Program-made: the position numbers and the translations under genes
The notes under the pieces: model-generated
Databases searched by the model: none
The model's input: the letters and a program-made list of their open reading frames with translations, nothing else
Told to the model about the DNA's origin: nothing
Assembly: GCA_002492415.1 (NCBI GenBank)
Contig: DKYK01000010.1
Location: forward strand, 23,834-45,786
Length of the DNA: 21,953 nt
Direction: 5' to 3'
DNA from: Christensenella sp. UBA7102
GTDB taxonomy: Bacteria > Bacillota > Clostridia > Christensenellales > UBA1750
In this document: positions 1 to 8,194 of the stretch, piece after piece
Layout of the letters: every line of letters starts with the position of its first letter
Position numbering within the stretch: position 1 is the stretch's first letter

Positions 1-509
1 GCCCCCTCGTGCTGCTTGACGATAACCACCCCCGCCCGCTCGGCCCAGATGGTAAGCTGGTCGGCGGCGGCGGCGCGGAAGGTGTCGGCGGCGGCCAGGA
101 TCACGCTCTTGCCCTGCTCCTTGAAATGGCAGCCCAGCTTGCCGATGGTGGTGGTCTTGCCCACGCCGTTAACGCCCACGACGAGCACCACGGAAGGACT
201 TTTGGGGACAAAGGGCTCGCCTGCCATCATGTCGGCGACAATCTCCTTGAGGATGCCGCGGACGTGCTCTGGATTGCCTTCTCTGCGGGCACGCACCTCG
301 CTCTTGAGGCGTTGGATGATCTTCTCTGTGGTCTTGACGCCCACGTCTGCGCCGATGAGCACCATCTCCAGCTCGTCGTAAAAATCATCGTCCAGTTCCT
401 TGTAGACACCCACCAGCTGGTCAATGGCGTGGGTGATGGACTCGCGGGTCTTGGTCATGCCCTCTTTCAGGCGCGCGAACAGGCCCTTTTTCTCCTTCTT
501 CTCAGTCAT
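1..509 (-). CDS. ftsY: Signal recognition particle receptor FtsY (N-terminal part, cut by the window edge)
   Basis: GTPase receptor that docks the signal recognition particle with its ribosome-nascent chain at the membrane translocon. The visible 169 codons hold a short lysine-rich start instead of a long acidic A domain, the helical N domain, and the beginning of the GTPase G domain. G1 loop GVNGVGKTT lies at about residues 112-120 and the family motif DTFRAAA begins at about residue 142. The C-terminal remainder lies outside the window. The ATG at 509 sits 6 bases after AGGAGG and overlaps the 3' end of smc by 8 bases, so translation is probably coupled. The order rnc-smc-ftsY is classic for Bacillota. 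Identity is secure; only the missing end limits the call. Confidence 0.96.
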   Translation of the reverse strand, partial: MTEKKEKKGLFARLKEGMTKTRESITHAIDQLVGVYKELDDDFYDELEMVLIGADVGVKTTEKIIQRLKSEVRARREGNPEHVRGILKEIVADMMAGEPFVPKSPSVVLVVGVNGVGKTTTIGKLGCHFKEQGKSVILAAADTFRAAAADQLTIWAERAGVVIVKQHEG

Positions 510-3500
510 GCTTTTCCTCCTCCATCTGATCCAGGTCGCTCAGCTGCACCGAAACCATGCGCGAGACGCCCTTTTCCTCCATCGCGACGCCATAGAGCGC
601 GTCGCAGCGCTCCATGGTACCCTTGCGGTGGGTGATGACGATGAACTGTGTGTCGCTCGAATATTGCTTGAGATAATCCGCGAAGTTGGCCACGTTGGCC
701 TCGTCCAGCGCCGCCTCGATCTCGTCGAGTATGCAGAAGGGCGAGGGACGGATATCCAGCATCGCAAACAGAATTGCGATGGCGGTCAGCGCGCGCTCGC
801 CGCCCGAGAGCAGCGAGAGCAGCTGCAGCTTTTTGCCCGGCGGCTGCGCCACGATGTCGATGCCGCAGCCCAGCACGTCCTTTTCGTCCTGCAGCTGCAG
901 CCTGGCGGTGCCGCCGCCGAACAGCTGTGTGAACGTGCGGCCAAAATGTGCGTTGAGCAGCCTGAACTGCTCGACGAACTGTGTCTCCATCTTGCTCTGC
1001 AGGTCGTCGACGATGCGCTCGAGGTCGCGCTGCGCCTTGCGCAGATCGTCTCGCTGGCGATCCATTTCCTCGTAGCGCGCGCGCGTCTCCTCGTACTCCT
1101 GCAGGGCGCCCACATTCACCGCGCCCAACGCGCGAACCTGCGCGCGCAGCTCGTCGATGCGGCTCTTCGCGACGGAGTCGTCATAATTCGGGTCCACCAG
1201 TGGGCGGGCGTTTTCCAGCGTCAGTTCATAGCGCTCCCAGATACGATCCTGCAGCTGCCGCAGCTCCGTCTGCCAGCGGCTCTGGGCCAGCTGCAGGCGG
1301 TGCAGCGCCTCCTGCGCCTCGTCCCCGCGGCGGCGCGCTTGCGAAAGTTGCTCTGCCTCCTGCGCCATGCGGCTGCGGACGCCCTCGCGCATCTGAGTTT
1401 CGCCGTCCAGTTCGCGCTGGAAGGTTTCCAGTTCGGCGCGCACAGTGGTCAGCGCCCCCTGCTGCTGCGCGAGCTTTTTCTCGTCGTCCGCGCGTCGCGC
1501 GCACAGCGCCGCCCTGGAGCGCTCGCGGATGGCGAAAGCGGCCTGCATCTCCTGCTGTGTGCCGGCAAAGCGGTCGGCGTCGCGCACTGCGGCGTCCAAC
1601 TCGGCCTGGCGGGCCACGGCATTCTGCCGGGTATCGGAAAGATGCGCGCGAATCTCCTCCAACGCACCGCGCGCTGCGCCCAGTTCGGCAGTCAGGCGCG
1701 CGATGTCCTCCTGTGTGGTGGCAGAAGCTTCCTCGGCCCTGCCCGTCTGTGCCTGAATGGCGGACAGCTCCCCGTCGATCTGCGAGATGGAATCCTTCAG
1801 CTGCTCGCCCTCCATCCGCGCGCGTTCCAAAGCCTGACGCGCCTGCTCCAACGCCTCGCTGGCGTGGTTCAGCCGCTCCTGTTCGCGCGTGACGGCAATG
1901 TCCTGCTGATGGACCCGCTCGCCCGCGGCCTGCTGTTCGGCCTCGGCACGGGACAGATCGTCCTGGATAGTGGTCACGCGCGCATTCAGCGCCTGGACGC
2001 GCTGTGTAAGCGTAGCCACGGCGTTTCTGTGCTCGTCGATCTCCCGCTGACGCGACAGAATGGAGGTAGAGCGCGCCGCGACCGATCCGCCCGTCATGGA
2101 GCCGCCCGAGTGCATTACGTCGCCTTCCAGCGTCACCAGCCGAAACGCGTGACGGCCCGCGCGCATGATGGCGATACCGGCGTCCAGATCGCGCGCGACG
2201 ACGGTGCGGCCCAACAGGTTCTCCACGATGGGCCGGAACTGCTCGTCGTACTTCACCAGCTCCGAGGCCACCCCAAGGCACCCGTCCATGCCCAGCACCT
2301 GGCGCTCATGCGGATTGAGCACGCGCCCGCGCACCGAGGACAGCGGCAGAAAGGTCGCACGGCCCATGCGCCCCTGCCGCAGGTAATCGATCATCACCTT
2401 CGCGTCCTCTTCCCTGCGGCACACGATGTTCTGCATCGCGCCGCCCAGCGCCATCTCCACCGCGCGCTCAATGGTCTTGGGCACGGCAATGATGTCCGCA
2501 ACCACGCCGCACAGCCCCTCCATACCCTGGAAATGCCGCAGCACCTCTCGCACGGAGTTTTGGTAGCCCTCGTAGTCGCGCCGCATCTGCTCAAGCATCT
2601 TAAGGCGACTGTGCGCCTCGCGCTGCGCGCCCATCGCACGCTGGATGTTCGCGCCCAGCTGTTGGTTTTCCACCTGCAGCGCGGCCTGCCTGTCCATCGC
2701 CTGCGCGCGCTGTGCGGCAAGGCTCTCCAATTCTTCCTTTGCAGCGTCCAGCGCCTGACGCGCGGCGTCCTCCGCCTGCTGGGCGCGCTCCACCGCGCAG
2801 GCGCGCTCCCCGCTGCCATCCGAAAGCGTGCCAAGGCGGTTTTGCAGCGCCTCGCGCGTGGCGGACAGCCTGGCCTGCGCGCTGCGCACGTCGCTCAGCG
2901 CGTTGAAGGAGCGGATCATGCTCTCCTTATTCTGCTCGAGGATGGCCTCGCGGCCGGCCACATCCTGCGCGGCGGCTGCGGCCTCGGCTTCCAGCTGCTC
3001 GCAGTCTTTGCGCAGCCGCTCCACCTCGCGCTCGTAGCGCTCGCGGTTTTCGGCAAGATCCGCTTGCTGGCGGGACAGCTTTTCGCGCTGCTCCACCGCT
3101 TGGACTCCCTCCTGCGCAAGGCGCTCGATCTCCTTGCCCGCCGACGCGATGCGCTCGCGCAGCAGATTGAGATCGCCCTCGAAGATCTGCGCGTTGCGCG
3201 TTTTTTCCAATATTTTCGCGTGCAAGTCGGCGATGCGGGCGTCGGCATCTATGATGTGCTGCTCCTGCTCGCGGCTGCGCTGCGCGAGCTGCTCCTGCAG
3301 CTGTTGCTCCTGCGCCGCCTGCTGCTGCAGCTGGCCCATCTGCTTGTCTGTCTGCTCCAAAGAGACGGTCAGACGGTCATGATTGTGCGCAAAGGCGCTG
3401 ATCTCCAGCCGACGCAGCTCGTCGGTCAACTTCATGTAGGATCTGGCATCGGCGGCCTGCCGCTCGAGCTGAGGGAGCTTCCCGCCCACCTCGGCAAGGA

Positions 3501-4080
3501 TATCCTCCACGCGCTCGAGGTTCTGGCTGGTGTTCTCCATTCTCCGTTCGGCCTCGGCCTTGCGCGCCTTGAACTTGGTGATGCCCGCGGCCTCCTCGAA
3601 CACATTGCGCCTCTCCTCGGACTTGACGGACAAAATCTCGTCGATGCGGCCCTGGCCGATCAGCGAATAGCCCTCCTTGCCGATGCCGGTATCGCGCATC
3701 AGGTCCACAATGTCGCGCAGGCGGCAGGGCGACTTGTTGAGCGAATATTCGCTGTCGCCGTTGCGGTAGACGCGTCGGGTGATCATCACCTCGGCATAGT
3801 CCACGGGCAGCCTGCCGTCGGCGTTGTCAAAGGTGAGGCTGACTTCGCAGTAGGCCTGGGCCTTGCGCGTCTGCGTGCCGCCAAAGATCACGTCCTCCAT
3901 TTTGGCGCCGCGCAGCGTCTTGGCGCTCTGCTCGCCCAACACCCAGCGCACCGCGTCGCCAATGTTGCTCTTGCCGCTGCCGTTGGGGCCCACTACGCCC
4001 GTCACGCCGTCCGGAAACACCATCTCCACGCGGTCTGCAAAGGACTTGAACCCATAGATTTCCAGCTTCTTCAGTCGCAA
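502..4080 (-). CDS. smc: Chromosome segregation/condensation ATPase SMC
   Basis: Core ATPase of the Smc-ScpAB condensin, which compacts and separates sister chromosomes. Full length at 1192 residues. The N-terminal head has the Walker A motif GPNGSGKSN at 31-39. Two long arms of Gln/Glu/Arg/Ala-rich coiled coil flank a globular hinge at about 500-680. The C-terminal head has the ABC signature LSGGE at about 1093 and Walker B FCILDEIEAALDEANV at about 1117. The start is TTG at 4080: AAGGAG lies 7 bases upstream, and the protein then begins MRLKKLEIYGFKSF, as the family does; no better ATG is in frame. It follows rnc by 20 bases and overlaps ftsY by 8. The plus strand opposite is open over almost the whole gene, a side effect of GC-rich codon use. 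Confidence 0.98.
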   Translation of the reverse strand: MRLKKLEIYGFKSFADRVEMVFPDGVTGVVGPNGSGKSNIGDAVRWVLGEQSAKTLRGAKMEDVIFGGTQTRKAQAYCEVSLTFDNADGRLPVDYAEVMITRRVYRNGDSEYSLNKSPCRLRDIVDLMRDTGIGKEGYSLIGQGRIDEILSVKSEERRNVFEEAAGITKFKARKAEAERRMENTSQNLERVEDILAEVGGKLPQLERQAADARSYMKLTDELRRLEISAFAHNHDRLTVSLEQTDKQMGQLQQQAAQEQQLQEQLAQRSREQEQHIIDADARIADLHAKILEKTRNAQIFEGDLNLLRERIASAGKEIERLAQEGVQAVEQREKLSRQQADLAENRERYEREVERLRKDCEQLEAEAAAAAQDVAGREAILEQNKESMIRSFNALSDVRSAQARLSATREALQNRLGTLSDGSGERACAVERAQQAEDAARQALDAAKEELESLAAQRAQAMDRQAALQVENQQLGANIQRAMGAQREAHSRLKMLEQMRRDYEGYQNSVREVLRHFQGMEGLCGVVADIIAVPKTIERAVEMALGGAMQNIVCRREEDAKVMIDYLRQGRMGRATFLPLSSVRGRVLNPHERQVLGMDGCLGVASELVKYDEQFRPIVENLLGRTVVARDLDAGIAIMRAGRHAFRLVTLEGDVMHSGGSMTGGSVAARSTSILSRQREIDEHRNAVATLTQRVQALNARVTTIQDDLSRAEAEQQAAGERVHQQDIAVTREQERLNHASEALEQARQALERARMEGEQLKDSISQIDGELSAIQAQTGRAEEASATTQEDIARLTAELGAARGALEEIRAHLSDTRQNAVARQAELDAAVRDADRFAGTQQEMQAAFAIRERSRAALCARRADDEKKLAQQQGALTTVRAELETFQRELDGETQMREGVRSRMAQEAEQLSQARRRGDEAQEALHRLQLAQSRWQTELRQLQDRIWERYELTLENARPLVDPNYDDSVAKSRIDELRAQVRALGAVNVGALQEYEETRARYEEMDRQRDDLRKAQRDLERIVDDLQSKMETQFVEQFRLLNAHFGRTFTQLFGGGTARLQLQDEKDVLGCGIDIVAQPPGKKLQLLSLLSGGERALTAIAILFAMLDIRPSPFCILDEIEAALDEANVANFADYLKQYSSDTQFIVITHRKGTMERCDALYGVAMEEKGVSRMVSVQLSDLDQMEEEKHD

Positions 4081-4100
4081 AATGATACTCCTTGTGCCGC

Positions 4101-4757
4101 TTACAGCCCTTGCTTGGCCAGCGCGTCGCGCGCTGCCTGCTGCTCGGCCTGTTTTTTGCTGTTCCCCCGTCCCTGCCCGGTGACGTGTCCGCCAAGCTCG
4201 GCATGCGCGCAGAAGGTGCGCGCATGCGCTGGGCCCTCCTCGTCAACGATGCGGTAGACGGGCGTTAGTCCCGTCACGCGCTGGGCCAGCTCCTGATACT
4301 CCGTTTTATAGTCGTGCACGCGGGGCTGATCCTGTATCGGCACCACCGTTTCGATCAGGCGGCGCGCCTCCTCCATGGCGCCGTCCAAGTACATCGCGCC
4401 CAGCAGCGCCTCCATCGCATCGGCCAGTATGGAGGGCTTTTCTCTGCCGCCGCCCGCTTCCTCACCGTGGCCCAGCAGGAGATACCGCCCCAGATTGAGT
4501 CGCCGCGCAGCCACCTCCAGTGCGCCTTCCTGCACACAGCGCGCGCGCAGGCGCGACAGCTTGCCCTCGGGCAGATCCGGGTACTGGTTGTACAGCCGCA
4601 CCGAAGTGCACAGCTGCAAAACCGCGTCCCCCAGGAACTCCAGGCGCTGATTGTGCACATGCGTCTCCCCTGCGTAGGAAGGGTGCGTCATCGCCAAGCG
4701 CAGCAGCGATTTATCCTTGAAGGCATATCCGATGTCCTTTTCCAGTTTTTCTAACAT
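4101..4757 (-). CDS. rnc: Ribonuclease III
   Basis: Double-strand-specific endoribonuclease for rRNA maturation and mRNA processing; acts as a dimer with metal ions. The protein has 218 residues, a normal length. The catalytic domain carries the signature QRLEFLGDAVL, with E40 and D44, and a second acidic pair in ADAMEALLGAMYLD, D113 and E116. A double-stranded RNA-binding domain covers about residues 150-218 (KTEYQELAQRV start, SKKQAEQQAA helix). ATG at 4757 has AAGGAG 5 bases upstream. The gene is separated from acpP by 137 bases, long for this operon, and that gap contains two strong hairpins (see 4785-4868). It is followed after 20 bases by smc. Confidence 0.98.
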   Translation of the reverse strand: MLEKLEKDIGYAFKDKSLLRLAMTHPSYAGETHVHNQRLEFLGDAVLQLCTSVRLYNQYPDLPEGKLSRLRARCVQEGALEVAARRLNLGRYLLLGHGEEAGGGREKPSILADAMEALLGAMYLDGAMEEARRLIETVVPIQDQPRVHDYKTEYQELAQRVTGLTPVYRIVDEEGPAHARTFCAHAELGGHVTGQGRGNSKKQAEQQAARDALAKQGL

Positions 4758-4784
4758 ATGCGCTCCTTATCTGGTTGTTTGATC

Positions 4785-4827
4785 GCATAAATCAGCCAAA
4801 AACACGCAGTTTTTCGCTCATTTATGC
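4785..4827 (-). other. 43-base hairpin/dyad just upstream of rnc
   Basis: In the rnc mRNA sense this is a symmetric stem-loop: 8 pairs (GCAUAAAU/AUUUAUGC), a G-G mismatch, 3 pairs, a G-G mismatch, 6 pairs (AAAAAC/GUUUUU), with a 5-base loop. It ends 16 bases before the rnc ribosome binding site. RNase III is known in Escherichia coli to cleave a stem-loop in its own leader; a similar role here is inference. A protein operator is the alternative reading, because the dyad is also symmetric as DNA. Confidence 0.6.
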
Positions 4828-4829
4828 CT

Positions 4830-4868
4830 ACGCACCGACAGAGCCGAAGTACGGGTCCGCCGGTGCGT
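4830..4868 (-). other. 39-base hairpin in the acpP-rnc gap
   Basis: In mRNA sense the arms are 17 bases and the loop is 5. The stem is 8 pairs (ACGCACCG/CGGUGCGU), then 5 pairs including two G-U wobbles, one C-C mismatch, then CCG/CGG. The wobbles pair only in the minus-strand transcript, which favours an RNA role over a DNA operator. It stands two bases from the second hairpin at 4785-4827. It has no adjoining T tract, so it is not a typical terminator for acpP. Confidence 0.55.
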
Positions 4869-4894
4869 AAACGGGTAAATGTCGAAATCCAGCG

Positions 4895-5122
4895 TTATTT
4901 CCTGTTATCCTCAATGTACTGCATGACGTCGGCGACGGTCTTGAGTTTGGGCAGATCCTCATCGGGGATCTGGATGCCGTACTGGCTCTCCATTTCCATG
5001 ACCATAGCCACCACATCCAGAGAATCGGCCTTTAAGTCCTCCACCAGGCGGGACTCGGGCTTGATGCCGACGGCGTCGATGCCCAACTGCTCCGCGATCA
5101 TGCCTGCAACCTGTTCAAACAT
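4895..5122 (-). CDS. acpP: Acyl carrier protein
   Basis: Small acidic carrier (75 residues) that holds growing fatty acyl chains on a phosphopantetheine arm. The attachment site is Ser34 in the motif DSL, within DLKADSLDVVAMVMEME. The four-helix pattern and acidic composition fit the family. The ATG at 5122 has AGGAGGT 8 bases upstream. It lies 21 bases after plsX, so it is co-transcribed with the phospholipid precursor enzyme that uses acyl-ACP. The following 137-base gap before rnc contains two hairpins that could alter the relative level of acpP and rnc mRNA. Confidence 0.98.
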   Translation of the reverse strand: MFEQVAGMIAEQLGIDAVGIKPESRLVEDLKADSLDVVAMVMEMESQYGIQIPDEDLPKLKTVADVMQYIEDNRK

Positions 5123-5143
5123 ACTTCATTACCTCCTGATATT

Positions 5144-6157
5144 TTACGCATCCGCAGTTTCGCTCTCGAGCTGCTGTGCGATGATGCCAACCACATTGCC
5201 CTCCACCATGCTGCGCGCCTGACGGATGGCGCAGGCAAATGCGTGCGCCTTGGAAGAGCCGTGCGCCTTGACCAACGCGCCCGTCACGCCCAGCAGCGCC
5301 GCGCCGCCGTACTGCTCGTAATCCAGCTGGTTTTTGACGCTCTTGAGCGCGGGCTTGACCAGCAGCGCGCCCAATTTTGCGCGCGCGGAGGAAAACAGCC
5401 CCTCCTTGAGCTTGCCGAAGAGCAGCTGCACCGCGCCCTCAGTGGACTTGAGCAGTATATTTCCCGAGAAGCCGTCGCAGACGATGACCTGCACGCAGCC
5501 GGTCAGCGCGTCGCGCGCTTCAACGTTGCCGTAGAAGTTAATTTTATCGCTCTGCTTGAGCAGCGGGAAAGCGGCCTTGCGCAGCGTATCGCCCTTTTCG
5601 TCTTCCGCGCCGATGTTGAGCAGGCCCACCTTGGGGTTCTCGATGCCCATAACGCCCTTCATATAGGCCTGGCCCATCAGCGCGAACTGCAGCAGGTATT
5701 CGGGCTTGCACTCGGCGTTGGCGCCGCAGTCCACCAGCATCACGGGCTTATCGCCCGCCGTGGGCAGCACGGGGCACAGCGCGGGGCGGTCGATGCCCTT
5801 GATGCGCCCGACGCGGAAAATGCCGCCGGCAAGTGTGGCGCCGGTGGAGCCGGCCGTCACCAGTGCGTCAGCCTCGCCTTTTTTGACCGCGTCCATCGCG
5901 CGCACCAGCGAGGAATCCAACTTCCTGCGGATGGCGAGGGTGGGGCTATCGTGATTGGTGATGACGCCCGGCGCGTCCGCAACGGACATGCGCGCTTTAT
6001 CATAGTTTTTTTCGGCCAGCAGCTTTTCCACCTCTGCCTGCGCGCCAAAGAGTGTGATAGCGACGTCGGGCAGCATCTCCAGCGCTTCCACCGCACCGTC
6101 CACGACGCAGCCGGGGGCGTTGTCGCCGCCGTATACATCCACTGCAATACGAATCAT
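5144..6157 (-). CDS. plsX: Phosphate acyltransferase PlsX
   Basis: Converts acyl-ACP and phosphate to acyl-phosphate, the first committed donor for PlsY-dependent phospholipid synthesis; a peripheral membrane enzyme. The 337-residue protein begins MIRIAVDVYGGDNAP; the family usually has DAMGGDNAP, so the DVYGGD variant is slightly unusual. Other family motifs are LVTAGSTGATLAGG, LVDCGANAECKPEYL, LLNIGAEDEKG and CDGFSGNILLKSTEG. I chose the ATG at 6157 because the ribosome binding site GGAGG lies 6 bases upstream; the longer reading from 6178 would put that site inside the gene. It has its own likely promoter (6193-6221) and leads plsX-acpP-rnc-smc-ftsY. Confidence 0.97.
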   Translation of the reverse strand: MIRIAVDVYGGDNAPGCVVDGAVEALEMLPDVAITLFGAQAEVEKLLAEKNYDKARMSVADAPGVITNHDSPTLAIRRKLDSSLVRAMDAVKKGEADALVTAGSTGATLAGGIFRVGRIKGIDRPALCPVLPTAGDKPVMLVDCGANAECKPEYLLQFALMGQAYMKGVMGIENPKVGLLNIGAEDEKGDTLRKAAFPLLKQSDKINFYGNVEARDALTGCVQVIVCDGFSGNILLKSTEGAVQLLFGKLKEGLFSSARAKLGALLVKPALKSVKNQLDYEQYGGAALLGVTGALVKAHGSSKAHAFACAIRQARSMVEGNVVGIIAQQLESETADA

Positions 6158-6192
6158 GGTTTTTCCTCCATGCACCATACATATTCTACTTT

Positions 6193-6221
6193 ATCATATC
6201 AAAAATGCGCCGCGAATGCAA
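6193..6221 (-). promoter_or_regulatory. Extended -10 promoter upstream of plsX
   Basis: On the minus strand, TATGAT (6193-6198) is preceded by TGA, giving the extended -10 form TGnTATGAT. TTGCAT (6216-6221) sits 17 bases upstream as a weak -35. Transcription would start near 6186, about 29 bases before plsX. It allows plsX to rnc-smc-ftsY to be transcribed without the HAD genes. Confidence 0.6.
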
Positions 6222-6225
6222 GGCT

Positions 6226-6275
6226 TGCGCCGCCCGCATCAAACGGGAAATGCGCCGCCCGCATCAAACGGGAAA
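6226..6275. repeat. Perfect 25-base tandem duplication
   Basis: Bases 6226-6250 and 6251-6275 are identical. The second copy contains the last codons and TGA stop (6264-6266) of the HAD-CPCC gene, so the gene's final Phe-Pro-Val-stop is repeated just after itself. The duplication pushes the plsX promoter away from the stop but changes neither protein. Confidence 0.95.
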
Positions 6276-7337
6276 TTCCTCCGGCGCAGGTTTTCTTACA
6301 TGCTCGCGCAGCTCTTTTGCGCAGGCGCCAAAGGCTCTGTAGTTTTCCCGCGCCTCTTTGAGCGTCATGCCGTGGTTTTCGTCGCTGGGCTCATCATCGC
6401 CGGAGATGAACGCATCGTTCTCCCAAAAACACACGGGGCAAATGTAAGCCGTCGCGCGTTCCCGGGGCGCGGGCAGCGTCAAAAACCCGCAGCAGGGGCA
6501 GGGCCACGCGCCCGCGCGTCTGCGCAGGTACTGCGGCACGCCCAGTTCCAGGTTGGAGCCGATAACGCCGGTCGCGGCGGCGCGCACCTCGGGGGCAGCG
6601 TTGGCCACCGCATAGGCTTCGTCCGCTACGGAAAACATGGGCAGGTCGTTGTAATTGTCACCAAAGCAGACGATGTGTTTGCGGCCCGTCAGCTGGCGCA
6701 GATGATCCACGCCGCTGGCCTTGGTCGCGTCAGCGCGGCAGCAGGTGAGCCAGTGCCAATCGGGGTCGTAGCTATCTGCGATGAGCGCGGCATACAGGCC
6801 GCCCATCGTCTGCAGCTGTTCAAAAACAGGTTGCAGCGCAGCCTTGCGGCCCATCGCGGCAAACTGGAAGGGCTGACCGTCCAGCAGCCGGTCCTCATCC
6901 TCCACCGGCCGAAAGCGTGTATCGCCTTTGCGCGGGCCGAGGTAGAGCCGCAGCCCCTCGTCCTCCATGGATTCCAGCCAGCTGACGCGGCAGCGTCCCT
7001 CCAGCATGGACTCGACGCGCACGCACACGCCTGCGTTGCGGAACAGTCGCCAGATGCTCTCCGCCTGTTGCGGCGGCAGCGTGCAGCTGTGCAGCAATTT
7101 GCCTGTCTGCGGATCGACGATGTGCGCGCCGTTGTAGATCACCGCGGGCAGACGCAGCCCCAGTCCCTCGATGATGGGCGCGGTGGATGCCCACGAGCGC
7201 GCGGTGGCCACGGTAAAGGGCAGCCCCTCTGCGATCAGCGCGCGCAGTAGCTCCGCCGCCTCGTCGGGAATGCGCGGCGCGTCGCCCAGCAGCGTGCCGT
7301 CCAGGTCGCTGACGAACAGCGTGTCCTCAAATTTCAT
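6264..7337 (-). CDS. Cof-type HAD phosphatase fused to a C-terminal CPCC cysteine-rich domain
   Basis: The first roughly 275 residues are a Cof/YbiV-like HAD hydrolase acting on small phosphorylated metabolites. It has the nucleophile motif DLDGT (D11, D13), the motif II region VATARSW, the motif III lysine in DATKASGVDHL, and the Mg-binding motif GDNYNDLPMF. Substrate is unknown. Residues about 278-350 form a separate domain with CPCC at 280-283, ICPVCFWEND with Cys at 300 and 303, and NHGMTLKEARENYRAFGAC. This matches the CPCC zinc-ribbon family (Cys_rich_CPCC), usually a small stand-alone protein. The ATG at 7337 has GGAGAGG 6 bases upstream; a GTG two codons earlier is too close to it. 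It overlaps the preceding HAD gene by 11 bases. The two HADs are clear tandem paralogues, and only this one has the tail. Confidence 0.88.
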   Translation of the reverse strand: MKFEDTLFVSDLDGTLLGDAPRIPDEAAELLRALIAEGLPFTVATARSWASTAPIIEGLGLRLPAVIYNGAHIVDPQTGKLLHSCTLPPQQAESIWRLFRNAGVCVRVESMLEGRCRVSWLESMEDEGLRLYLGPRKGDTRFRPVEDEDRLLDGQPFQFAAMGRKAALQPVFEQLQTMGGLYAALIADSYDPDWHWLTCCRADATKASGVDHLRQLTGRKHIVCFGDNYNDLPMFSVADEAYAVANAAPEVRAAATGVIGSNLELGVPQYLRRRAGAWPCPCCGFLTLPAPRERATAYICPVCFWENDAFISGDDEPSDENHGMTLKEARENYRAFGACAKELREHVRKPAPEEFPV

Positions 7338-8175
7338 GTCCACCCTCTCCTATCGCCCACAGAAACCGCGGCACACCCAGCTCCTCGTTGGAGGGCAGCA
7401 CACCGGTTGCGGCGGCCTTGACCTCGGGGGCGGCGTTGGCCACAGCATAGCACTCGTCCGCTGCGGAAAACATGGGCAGGTCGTTCAGATTATCGCCAAA
7501 GCACACGATGCGCTTTCTGCCCGTCAGCTGGCGCAGTTTGTCCACGCCAATGGCCTTGGTCGCGTCGACGCGCGCAGTCTCCAGCCAGTATTCCTCGGGG
7601 TCATAGGTGTCCGCTGCAAAGTGCACGCGGGCAAAGTCCAGCGCGGCAAGGCAGGGCTGCGCGTGCGCAAGCTCTTCCCTCGCGCCCAGCGCGGAGAAGT
7701 AAAACACATCTCCGCGGCACAGCTCCTCCTCCGTTTCCACGGGATTGAGCCGCGGGTCGCCCGCGCGGGAGCGCGCATAGCGGCAAATGCCGTCGTTCTG
7801 GCGGCTGCGCAGCCAAGACACCTTCTGTCGCCCATCCACCATCGCATAGACCATGGGCGCGACGCCGCAGCGCAGGTACTCCGCCAACACGCGCGCTTTT
7901 TGCTCCTCGCTGAGCAGGCAGCGCTCAATGTCGCGGCCCGTCGCGGAGTCGACCAGAAACGCGCCGTTGTAGCATACCAGTGGGCAGGCAAGGCGCAGAC
8001 CGGAAAGCAGCGGCGCGGCCGAGGACCACGAGCGCGCAGTGGCCACGCTCAGCGCAAGACCGCAATCCAGCATTTCATTGAGCATGCACAGCGCCCGGGA
8101 TGGCAGATGCGCGCCGCTGTCCAGCAGCGTGCCGTCCAGGTCAGTCACATACAGCGTATCGCTGCGAAATTCCAT
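7327..8175 (-). CDS. Cof-type HAD phosphatase
   Basis: Predicted cytosolic sugar-phosphate or nucleotide phosphatase of the HAD superfamily, 282 residues. It has DLDGTLL with nucleophile D12 and acid D14, VATARSW as the motif II region, the lysine in DATKAIGVDKL, and GDNLNDLPMF for Mg binding. The cap between motifs II and III is of the Cof (C2) type. Much of it aligns with the next gene, including the shared block QLTGRKxIVCFGDNxNDLP, so a local duplication produced the pair. It ends after GVPRFLWAIGEGGHEI, exactly where its partner continues into the CPCC domain. I chose ATG 8175 because AGGAGG lies 5 bases upstream; the longer reading from 8211 would begin inside the hairpin at 8195-8229. 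Physiological substrate cannot be told from sequence. Confidence 0.88.
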   Translation of the reverse strand: MEFRSDTLYVTDLDGTLLDSGAHLPSRALCMLNEMLDCGLALSVATARSWSSAAPLLSGLRLACPLVCYNGAFLVDSATGRDIERCLLSEEQKARVLAEYLRCGVAPMVYAMVDGRQKVSWLRSRQNDGICRYARSRAGDPRLNPVETEEELCRGDVFYFSALGAREELAHAQPCLAALDFARVHFAADTYDPEEYWLETARVDATKAIGVDKLRQLTGRKRIVCFGDNLNDLPMFSAADECYAVANAAPEVKAAATGVLPSNEELGVPRFLWAIGEGGHEI

Positions 8176-8194
8176 CACGTCCTCCTCTAAGGCA

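Noticed and set aside
424..4257. A 1277-codon open frame on the plus strand opposite smc
   Set aside because: It lies fully antisense to smc and part of rnc, has no ribosome binding site or recognisable domain, and reads as low-complexity Leu/Ala/Arg/His. GC-rich codon use removes stops from the antisense frame.
4785..4827. Terminator of plsX-acpP
   Set aside because: The stem is strong, but the T5 tract is inside the stem and none follows it, and rnc needs read-through; a processing site or operator fits better.
5243..6361. Long plus-strand open frame opposite plsX
   Set aside because: Antisense shadow of a secure gene; no family motifs and no start signals.
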